Shown one piece after another: positions 13,478-19,183 of a stretch of 19,183 bases of DNA. The notes below the pieces were generated by a model. That model was given only the letters and a program-made list of their open reading frames with translations, was not told the origin of the DNA and searched no databases. Each line of letters begins with the position of its first letter. Position 1 is the first letter of the stretch. Both the position numbers and the translations under genes were made by a program. Source of the DNA: Serpens sp035306625. GTDB taxonomy: Bacteria; Pseudomonadota; Gammaproteobacteria; Pseudomonadales; Pseudomonadaceae. The stretch is taken from the NCBI GenBank assembly GCA_035306625.1, contig DATGNS010000186.1:1-19183 (forward strand), given 5' to 3'.

Positions 13478-13921
13478 TCAGGGGCGTTCAAGTTGTTCTA
13501 GTGCCGCCTCCAGGGCCAGGCGGTAGCCGCTGGCGCCGAGACCGCAGATCACTCCCACTGCCACGTCGGAAAAGTAGGAGTGATGCCGGAAAGGTTCACG
13601 TTTATGCACGTTGGACAGGTGAACTTCGATGAATGGGATGCTCACTCCCAGCAGCGCGTCACGTATCGCCACGCTGGTATGCGTAAAAGCCGCCGGATTG
13701 ATGATGATGAAGTCCACGCCTTCCTCGCGGGCGGCGTGGATTCGCTCGATCAGGACGTGCTCGGCGTTGCTTTGCAGGTAGCGCAGTTCATGGCCGGCGT
13801 CACGGGCCCGGCGTTGCAGATCCTGGTTGATCTGCTCCAGGGTGGTGGCGCCGTAGATGCCGGGCTCGCGGGTGCCCAGCAGATTGAGATTGGGGCCATG
13901 CAGAACCAGCAGGGTGGCCAT
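13478..13921 (-). CDS. aroQ: 3-Dehydroquinate dehydratase, type II
   Basis: This enzyme dehydrates 3-dehydroquinate to 3-dehydroshikimate, step three of aromatic amino acid synthesis. The 147-residue protein is the dodecameric type II form. It starts LLVLHGPNLNLLGTREPGIYG with catalytic Tyr23. Other active-site residues are Asn75 and His81 in INPAAFTHTS, His101 in EVHLSN and Arg112 in REPFRHHS. The ATG at 13921 is the family start, with AAGG upstream. It heads the probable aroQ-accB-accC operon, an arrangement common in gammaproteobacteria. Confidence 0.97.
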   Translation of the reverse strand: MATLLVLHGPNLNLLGTREPGIYGATTLEQINQDLQRRARDAGHELRYLQSNAEHVLIERIHAAREEGVDFIIINPAAFTHTSVAIRDALLGVSIPFIEVHLSNVHKREPFRHHSYFSDVAVGVICGLGASGYRLALEAALEQLERP

Positions 13922-13960
13922 GGGAAAACCTTGTGCGAGGGTGAGGTGGGCGACTATGCC

Positions 13961-13989
13961 GCTATCCGGCTCGGCTGTCCATAAGTCAA
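13961..13989 (-). promoter_or_regulatory. Candidate promoter of aroQ-accB-accC
   Basis: TTGACT (13984-13989) is a good -35 on the minus strand. Seventeen bases later lies GATAGC (13961-13966), a weak -10. The start would be about 34 bases before the aroQ ATG. A palindrome at 13999-14012 lies just upstream of the -35. Confidence 0.4.
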
Positions 13990-13998
13990 CCGTAGACG

Positions 13999-14012
13999 GC
14001 CGGATGTCCGGC
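13999..14012. repeat. Short perfect palindrome upstream of the aroQ promoter
   Basis: GCCGGA-TG-TCCGGC is a perfect 14-base inverted repeat ending nine bases upstream of the proposed -35. It is a possible operator for the aroQ-accBC operon. Such GC-rich palindromes also arise by chance in this base composition. Confidence 0.35.
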
Positions 14013-14045
14013 GTTTGCGGAAATTGGCCGAAATAGACGTTCTTG

Positions 14046-14067
14046 CGGAATCATCGGGCATTCCGCG
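14046..14067 (-). terminator. Possible terminator hairpin after dsbD
   Basis: GCGGAAT and ATTCCGC are perfect seven-base arms around an eight-base loop, starting 17 bases after the dsbD stop. No U-run follows, so intrinsic termination is doubtful. It may instead be a 3' stabilising hairpin. Confidence 0.35.
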
Positions 14068-14084
14068 ACCCCCGGGTCAGTTCG

Positions 14085-15827
14085 TCACGGGCGAGAGTCG
14101 GCGGTACGCAGGCGCTCGGCGAAGGTGGCGGCGTCGATCTCGCCGACCACGCGCAGGTCCAGCCATTCCTCGCCGCCGGGCGAGAACAGCTGCAGCACCG
14201 GTGGGCCGAACAGCTGATAGCGATCCAGCAGCGCGCGCTGGGCGGCGTCGCTGCGGGTGATGTCGAAGCGCACCAGGCGATAGCCGGTCAGCAGCGCGCG
14301 AACTTCCGGCGCTTCCAGCACCTGGCGTTCGATCACCTTGCAGCTGACGCACCAGTCCGCGTACCAGTCCAGCAGCACCGGCTGTCCGGCGTCGCGGGCC
14401 GCGCTCAGGGCGGCGGCCAGGGCCTCGGGCTGTTCCAGGGTCAGCCAGTTGCCGGATGACTGCGCGGCCGGCGCGCTGGTGGCGGTCGCCAGGCGGCCCA
14501 GCGGGCGCAACGGGTCCGATTCGCCCTGCAGGGCGCCGACCCAGGCGCTCAGACCGTAGACCAGCAGCGCCAGGCCGGCCAACTGGCCGAGTTTCTGGCG
14601 ACCCGGCTTGGGCACGAACTCCAGCGCGCCCAGCCACAGCGCCGCGCCCACGGCCAGCAGGCCCCACAGCGCCAGGGCCAGCGGGCCCGGCAGCACGCGC
14701 TCGAGCAGCCACACGGATACCGCCAGCAGCATCACGCCGAAGGCGTTGCGCACGCCTACCATCCAGGGGCCCGAGCGGGGCAGTAGCGCGCCGCCCCCGG
14801 CGCCGAACAGTACCAGCGGCGTGCCCATGCCCAGGCCCAGGGCCAGCAGCTTGAGGCCGCCGCCGACGGCATCACCGCTGCTGCTGATGTACAGCAGGGC
14901 GGCAGCCAGGGGGGCGGACACGCAGGGCGAGACCAGCAGGCTGGACAGCACGCCCAGGGTGGCGGCGCCCAGCAGCGAGCCGCCGCGGGTCTCGCCGGCC
15001 AGACGGTCGAGCGGAGTGCGCAGGAAGGCGGGCAGGCGCAGTTCGAAGACGCCGAACATGGCCAGGGCGAACAGCGCGAAGAAGGCGGCGAAGGGCGCCA
15101 GCACCCAGGCCGACTGCAGGCGCGCCTGCAGGTTGAGGCTGGCGCCGAACAGGCCCATCAGGGCGCCCAGCAGGGCGAAGCAGATGGCCATCGGCAGCAC
15201 GTAGGCCAGCGACAGGGTCAGGCCGCGCATGCCGCCCACCTGGCCGCGCAGCACCACGCCGGAGAGGATGGGCAGCATGGGCAGCACGCAGGGGGTGAAG
15301 GTCAGGCCCAGGCCGGCGAGGAAGAACAGCGCCAGGCTGTGCCAGTCAAGTGCCGCGCCGCCGGCCTGGCCGATCTGCAGCTCGCGGACTTCCGGCGGGT
15401 AGCACAGGCCCAGGTCGGCGCAGCCCTGGTAGCCGACGCGCAGCACGAAGCCGCGCTGCTGCGGGTTGTCCACCGGCAGGGTGATCTCGGTGATGCCGTA
15501 GTGGGCCTCGATCTCGCCAAAATACTCATCGACCTTCTGCTGGCCCGGCGGAATCTGCGGTTCGCCCAGGCTGACCCCGGGGGTGTCGGTGGTGAACTGG
15601 AAGCGGTGGCGGTATAGGTAATAGCCGTCGGCATTGCTGAAGCGCAGGCGCAGCTGTTGCGGGCCGGATTCCAGCAGCTCGACGCGGAACGCCTTGTCGA
15701 CGGGCAGGAAATCGCTGCTGTTGTTGAGGGTGCCGCCCAGCGGCAGCGGGGCGCGCGGCGCCTCGGGCAGGGCGGCCAGCGCGGGCAGGCTGAACAGCAG
15801 GCAGAGGATGAGCAGCAGGCGGCGCAT
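14085..15827 (-). CDS. dsbD: Thiol:disulfide interchange protein DsbD
   Basis: DsbD moves electrons from cytoplasmic thioredoxin across the inner membrane to periplasmic DsbC/DsbG and cytochrome c maturation partners. The 580-residue protein has a signal peptide (MRRLLLILCLLFSLPALA) and all six functional cysteines. The N-terminal periplasmic domain carries Cys136/Cys142 (GCADLGLC). The membrane domain of about eight helices (about 163-430) carries Cys180 (FTPCVLPMLP) and Cys302 (VSPCVSAPL). The C-terminal thioredoxin-like domain carries Cys493/Cys496 (WCVSC). The frame extends 25 codons upstream, but ATG at 15827 gives a clean signal peptide. It is divergent from proA. P. aeruginosa calls this gene dipZ/dsbD1. 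Confidence 0.96.
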   Translation of the reverse strand: MRRLLLILCLLFSLPALAALPEAPRAPLPLGGTLNNSSDFLPVDKAFRVELLESGPQQLRLRFSNADGYYLYRHRFQFTTDTPGVSLGEPQIPPGQQKVDEYFGEIEAHYGITEITLPVDNPQQRGFVLRVGYQGCADLGLCYPPEVRELQIGQAGGAALDWHSLALFFLAGLGLTFTPCVLPMLPILSGVVLRGQVGGMRGLTLSLAYVLPMAICFALLGALMGLFGASLNLQARLQSAWVLAPFAAFFALFALAMFGVFELRLPAFLRTPLDRLAGETRGGSLLGAATLGVLSSLLVSPCVSAPLAAALLYISSSGDAVGGGLKLLALGLGMGTPLVLFGAGGGALLPRSGPWMVGVRNAFGVMLLAVSVWLLERVLPGPLALALWGLLAVGAALWLGALEFVPKPGRQKLGQLAGLALLVYGLSAWVGALQGESDPLRPLGRLATATSAPAAQSSGNWLTLEQPEALAAALSAARDAGQPVLLDWYADWCVSCKVIERQVLEAPEVRALLTGYRLVRFDITRSDAAQRALLDRYQLFGPPVLQLFSPGGEEWLDLRVVGEIDAATFAERLRTADSRP

Positions 15828-15857
15828 GGGGGTCTCGTCACAACGCGGGGAGACGGC

Positions 15858-15863
15858 ATGATA
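15858..15863 (-). promoter_or_regulatory. Candidate -10 box for dsbD
   Basis: The minus strand reads GGGTATCATGCC, with TATCAT 30 bases before the dsbD ATG. The same motif context precedes dusB. No convincing -35 is visible. Confidence 0.35.
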
Positions 15864-15948
15864 CCCGACTCGCCGGACGGGCGGCGCGACGCGGCGTCGC
15901 AAGAGATTGCAGGCGCGTCCGTGCTGGGCTTTGCCGGGGGCCAGCGGC

Positions 15949-15954
15949 TATAAT
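15949..15954 (+). promoter_or_regulatory. Candidate -10 box for the proA operon
   Basis: A consensus TATAAT occurs in the context GGCTATAATCGGCGCC, 32 bases before the proA ATG. There is no good -35 at 17 bases; TTTGCCG lies 12 bases upstream, closer than a normal -35. It serves the divergent plus-strand operon. Confidence 0.5.
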
Positions 15955-15986
15955 CGGCGCCTTTTCCCACTGGCAGAATCCGAATC

Positions 15987-17252
15987 ATGACCCAGTCCGT
16001 GCTCGACTACATGAACCGCCTGGGCCGCGCCGCTCGCGAGGCCTCGCGGATCACCGCGCGCGCCACCACCGCGCAGAAGAACAACGCTCTGCTGGCCACC
16101 GCCCGCGCCCTGCAGGCCTCGCGCGATGCCCTGCTGGCGGCCAACGCCAAGGACCTGGCCGCCGGTCGGGACAACGGCCTGGACGACGCCATGCTCGACC
16201 GCCTGGCCCTGACCCCGGCGCGCATCGACGAGATGATCGAGGGCCTGCGCCAGGTGGCGGCGCTGCCCGATCCGATCGGCACCATCCGCGACATGCGCTA
16301 CCTGCCCTCGGGCATTCAGGTGGGCAAGATGCGTGTGCCGCTGGGAGTGATCGGCATCATCTACGAGTCGCGTCCCAACGTGACCATCGACGCCGCCAGC
16401 CTGTGCCTGAAGTCAGGCAACGCCACCATCCTGCGCGGCGGCTCGGAAGCCATCCATTCCAACCAGGCGATCGCCGCCTGCATCCAGCAGGGCCTGGCCG
16501 AAGCGGGCCTGCCGGCGGCCTGCGTGCAGGTGGTGGGCACCACCGACCGCGCCGCCGTGGGTGCCATGATCACCATGCCCGAGTTCGTGGACGTGATCGT
16601 GCCGCGCGGCGGCAAGGGCCTGATCGAACGCATCAGCCGCGACGCCACCGTGCCGGTGATCAAGCACTTGGACGGCATCTGTCATGTCTACATCGATGTC
16701 GCCGCCGACCCGGACAAGGCCATTCGCGTCGCCGACAACGCCAAGACCCAGCGCTTCGCGCCCTGCAACGCCATGGAGACCCTGCTGGTGCACGCCGGCA
16801 TCGCCGAGCGCGTGCTGCCGCCGCTGGCCGACATCTACCGCGCCAAGGGTGTGGAGCTGCGGGGTTGCGAGCGCACCCGCGCGCTGCTGGGCGCCGATGT
16901 GCTGGAGGCCACCGAGCAGGACTGGTCCACCGAATACAACGCGCCGATCCTGTCGATCCGCATCCTCGATTCGCTTGATCAGGCCATCGAGCACATCAAC
17001 CGCTACGGCTCGCAGCACACCGACGCCATCATCACCGAGAACTTCACCGATGCCCGGCGCTTCCTCACCGAGGTGGATTCCAGCTCGGTGATGGTCAACG
17101 CCTCCACCCGTTTCGCCGACGGCTTCGAGTATGGCCTGGGCGCCGAGATCGGCATTTCCACCGACAAGTTGCACGCCCGCGGTCCGGTCGGCCTGGAAGG
17201 CCTGACCAGCGAGAAATACGTGGTGTTCGGCGACGGGCACGTGCGCGGCTGA
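15987..17252 (+). CDS. proA: Gamma-glutamyl phosphate reductase
   Basis: ProA reduces gamma-glutamyl phosphate to glutamate-5-semialdehyde with NADPH, the second step of proline synthesis. The 421-residue protein has the aldehyde-dehydrogenase-like fold. Landmarks are VPLGVIGIIYESRPNVTIDAASL (117-139), LKSGNATILRGGSEA, VIVPRGGKGLIERI, and catalytic Cys260 in KTQRFAPCNAMETLLVH. The C-terminal signature SSVMVNASTRFADGFEYGLGAEIGIST is intact. ATG at 15987 is the family start, although the Shine-Dalgarno is poor. It heads a tight operon with nadD (one-base overlap), rsfS, rlmH and mrdA. The partner proB is not in the window. Confidence 0.97.
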   Translation: MTQSVLDYMNRLGRAAREASRITARATTAQKNNALLATARALQASRDALLAANAKDLAAGRDNGLDDAMLDRLALTPARIDEMIEGLRQVAALPDPIGTIRDMRYLPSGIQVGKMRVPLGVIGIIYESRPNVTIDAASLCLKSGNATILRGGSEAIHSNQAIAACIQQGLAEAGLPAACVQVVGTTDRAAVGAMITMPEFVDVIVPRGGKGLIERISRDATVPVIKHLDGICHVYIDVAADPDKAIRVADNAKTQRFAPCNAMETLLVHAGIAERVLPPLADIYRAKGVELRGCERTRALLGADVLEATEQDWSTEYNAPILSIRILDSLDQAIEHINRYGSQHTDAIITENFTDARRFLTEVDSSSVMVNASTRFADGFEYGLGAEIGISTDKLHARGPVGLEGLTSEKYVVFGDGHVRG

Positions 17253-17902
17253 TGGTCAAACGCATCGGCATCCTGGGCGGCACCTTCGACCCGGTGCATA
17301 TCGGCCACCTGCGCGGCGCAGTGGAGGTGGCCGAACTGTTCGAGCTCGACGAGGTGCGGCTGATTCCCAGCGCGCGACCGCCGCACCGGGACACCCCGCA
17401 GGTGTCCGCCGAGGATCGCCTGGCCATGGTGCGCTGCGCCGTGCAGGGCGTGCCCGGCCTGCAGGTCGATGACCGTGAGCTGCGCCGCGACCGCCCGTCC
17501 TATACCATCGACACCCTGGAATCCCTGCGCGCCGAACTGGATGCCGACGATCAGCTGTTCCTGGTGCTCGGCTGGGATGCCTTCTGCGGCCTGCCCAGCT
17601 GGCATCGCTGGGAGGAGCTGTTGCTGCATTGCCACCTGCTGGTGCTGCAGCGCCCGGACGCCGACATGGAAGCGCCCGAGGCGCTGCGCGACCTGCTGGC
17701 GGCGCGAAGCGTCAGCGATCCGCAGGCCCTGTGCGGTCCCGGCGGGCAGATCGCCTTCGTCTGGCAGACCCCGCTGGAGATTTCCGCCACCCAGCTGCGC
17801 GAACGGCTGGCGCAGGGACGCTCGATTCGCTTCCTGGTACCGGACTCGGTACTGGCCTATATCCAGGCGCACGGGTTGTACCTTGCGCCTCTTTCCACAT
17901 GA
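17252..17902 (+). CDS. nadD: Nicotinate-nucleotide adenylyltransferase
   Basis: NadD adenylates nicotinate mononucleotide to nicotinate adenine dinucleotide, the penultimate step of NAD synthesis. The 216-residue protein begins with the nucleotidyltransferase motif GILGGTFDPVHIGHL, has RPPHR (43-47) and SYTIDTL, and ends with the ISATQLRERL form of the ISSTxIR motif. The ATG shares one base with the proA stop (TGATG), implying translational coupling. It overlaps rsfS by four bases if the rsfS start is 17899. Confidence 0.97.
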   Translation: MVKRIGILGGTFDPVHIGHLRGAVEVAELFELDEVRLIPSARPPHRDTPQVSAEDRLAMVRCAVQGVPGLQVDDRELRRDRPSYTIDTLESLRAELDADDQLFLVLGWDAFCGLPSWHRWEELLLHCHLLVLQRPDADMEAPEALRDLLAARSVSDPQALCGPGGQIAFVWQTPLEISATQLRERLAQGRSIRFLVPDSVLAYIQAHGLYLAPLST

Positions 17903-18270
17903 GTACTCGTATGCAGAACGAACAACTGGTCCAGATCGCGGTCGACGCGCTGGAAGACATGAAGGCCAAGGACATCACCGTCATCGATGTGCGCGGCAAG
18001 ACCAGCGTCACCGATTTCATGGTGATCGCCAGCGGCACCTCCGGCCGCCAGGTCAAGTCCATGGCCGACAACGTGATCGAGAAGGTCAAGGAACAGGGCG
18101 TGCGCCCGCTGGGCTGCGAAGGCATGGAGGTCGGCGAATGGGTGCTGATCGACCTCGGTGATGTGGTGGTGCATGCCATGCAGACCGCCACCCGTGAATT
18201 CTATGATCTGGAGCGCCTGTGGCGCGGCGCCGAGCAGAGCCGTGCCAGCCATGGCGGCGAGCACGAGTAG
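17899..18270 (+). CDS. rsfS: Ribosomal silencing factor RsfS
   Basis: RsfS binds ribosomal protein L14 on the 50S subunit and blocks joining with 30S, lowering translation when nutrients run short. The 123-residue protein has the family core KDITVIDVRGKTSVTDFMVIASGTSGRQVKSMAD and VGEWVLIDLGDVVVHAMQTATREFYDLERLW. The frame is open well upstream inside nadD. I choose ATG at 17899, which overlaps the nadD stop as ATGA. The in-frame ATG at 17911 (MQNEQLVQIAV), with GAG seven bases ahead, is nearly as likely and gives 119 residues. rlmH follows three bases later, the usual rsfS-rlmH pairing. Confidence 0.93.
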   Translation: MSTRMQNEQLVQIAVDALEDMKAKDITVIDVRGKTSVTDFMVIASGTSGRQVKSMADNVIEKVKEQGVRPLGCEGMEVGEWVLIDLGDVVVHAMQTATREFYDLERLWRGAEQSRASHGGEHE

Positions 18271-18273
18271 GCC

Positions 18274-18741
18274 GTGAAGCTGCGGCTGATCGCCGTCGGC
18301 TCGCGCATGCCGCGCTGGGTCGAGGAAGGCTGGCAGGAATACGTCAAGCGCCTGCCGGCTGAACTCACGCTGGAGCTGGTGGAGATACCACTCAACACCC
18401 GGGGCAAGAACGCCGATGTGGCGCGGCTGATCCGCCAGGAGGGCGAAGCCATGCTGGCCAAGGTGCAGCCGGGCGAGCGCATCGTCACCCTGGAGGTACA
18501 GGGCAGGGCCTGGAGCACGGAGCAGCTGGCCGCGGAGCTGGACCGCTGGCGTCTGGACGCGCGGACTGTCAATCTGATGGTCGGTGGCCCGGAAGGCCTG
18601 GCGCCCGAGGTGTGCGCACGCAGCGAGCAGCGCTGGTCGCTGTCGCCGCTGACCCTGCCGCATCCGCTGGTGCGTATCCTGGTCGGCGAACAGATCTACC
18701 GGGCCTGGACACTGCTCAGCGGGCACCCCTATCACAAGTAG
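18274..18741 (+). CDS. rlmH: 23S rRNA (pseudouridine1915-N3)-methyltransferase
   Basis: RlmH methylates pseudouridine 1915 in helix 69 of 23S rRNA, at the subunit interface, using S-adenosylmethionine. The 155-residue protein is a minimal SPOUT (knotted) methyltransferase. It starts MKLRLIAVGSRMPRWVEEGW, has the SAM-binding loop LMVGGPEGL, and ends with the conserved LVRILVGEQIYRAWTLLSGHPYHK. The start is GTG at 18274, three bases after the rsfS stop, with AGG ahead. mrdA follows after 12 bases. Confidence 0.97.
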   Translation: MKLRLIAVGSRMPRWVEEGWQEYVKRLPAELTLELVEIPLNTRGKNADVARLIRQEGEAMLAKVQPGERIVTLEVQGRAWSTEQLAAELDRWRLDARTVNLMVGGPEGLAPEVCARSEQRWSLSPLTLPHPLVRILVGEQIYRAWTLLSGHPYHK

Positions 18742-18753
18742 CGTGTAGTACCG

Positions 18754-19183
18754 ATGCCGGATTCGCTCTATCTGCAGGACCATGAACGTGACGCCCGTCT
18801 GGTTCGCCAGCGCATGCTGGTGGGCGCGCTGGCCGTCGCGCTGCTGATCCTGCTGCTGATCGGGCGCATGTACTACCTGCAGGTGATCCAGTACGAGCAT
18901 CACTCCACGCTGTCGGAGAACAACCGGGTCCATGTCCAGCCGATTCCTCCCAACCGCGGCCTGATCTACGACCGCAACGGGGTGATCCTGGCCGACAACC
19001 GGCCCAGCTTCAGCCTGACGGTGACCCGCGAGCGCGCCCAGGACTGGCAGGCCGAGCTGGACCGGGTGGTGGAGATCCTGGAGCTGGGCGAGAACGAGCG
19101 GGCACTGTTTGAGAAGCGCGTGCGCCAGGGACGCCGGCCGTTCGAGCCGGTGCCCATCATGTTCGAGCTGTCCGAGGAGCAGA
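18754..19183 (+). CDS. mrdA: Penicillin-binding protein 2, N-terminal part (cut by right edge)
   Basis: PBP2 is the peptidoglycan transpeptidase of the elongasome and works with RodA to keep rod shape. Only 143 codons are present. They cover a short cytoplasmic tail, one transmembrane helix (about 22-41, LVGALAVALLILLLIGRMYY), then the class B PBP dimerisation region with STLSENNRVHVQPIPPNRGLIYDRNGVILADNRPSFSL. The catalytic transpeptidase domain is off the window. ATG at 18754 lies 12 bases after rlmH with a weak Shine-Dalgarno. The order nadD-rsfS-rlmH-mrdA(-rodA) is typical of gammaproteobacteria. Confidence 0.95.
   Translation, partial: MPDSLYLQDHERDARLVRQRMLVGALAVALLILLLIGRMYYLQVIQYEHHSTLSENNRVHVQPIPPNRGLIYDRNGVILADNRPSFSLTVTRERAQDWQAELDRVVEILELGENERALFEKRVRQGRRPFEPVPIMFELSEEQ

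Noticed and set aside
15921..15945. Sigma-54 promoter before proA
   Set aside because: TGGG...TTGCC lacks the GG-N10-GC spacing, and a consensus TATAAT lies just downstream.

Overview
The window is about 19.2 kb of GC-rich, densely coding chromosome from a Pseudomonas-type gammaproteobacterium. Evidence is the RetS-type hybrid kinase beside purD-purH-fis-dusB, and close protein similarity of PurH, ProA, RlmH and PBP2 to remembered P. aeruginosa versions. It is a core-genome region. I see no insertion sequence, prophage, CRISPR array, tRNA or rRNA. No gene-free stretch exceeds 300 bases; the longest is 960-1232, which holds a regulatory region and a repeat pair.

Layout. Genes at 1-15827 all run on the minus strand. 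From right to left they are dsbD, aroQ-accB-accC, prmA, a DUF3426 zinc-ribbon membrane protein, dusB-fis, purH, purD, retS, marC and a left-truncated allophanate hydrolase. From 15987 to the right edge a plus-strand operon runs proA-nadD-rsfS-rlmH-mrdA, the last gene cut by the window edge. The two blocks diverge at 15828-15986.

Functions. The minus block covers periplasmic disulfide reduction (DsbD), shikimate synthesis (AroQ), the first step of fatty acid synthesis (AccB/AccC), ribosomal protein methylation (PrmA), tRNA dihydrouridine (DusB), nucleoid regulation (Fis), purine synthesis (PurH, PurD), the RetS switch between acute and chronic lifestyles, and nitrogen salvage from allophanate. 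The plus block covers proline and NAD synthesis, ribosome silencing, 23S rRNA modification and cell elongation.

The most interesting non-coding signals are: (i) a near-consensus sigma-54 promoter 28 bases before the allophanate hydrolase start, with an IHF-like site and an NtrC-like box at the expected distances; (ii) three copies of a REP-like palindrome whose stem bases co-vary; (iii) a Fis-like site upstream of dusB-fis; (iv) a 61-base two-stem element between purH and purD; and (v) a perfect terminator palindrome abutting an inverted repeat at the retS promoter. I found no new multi-gene system; the novelty here is regulatory.
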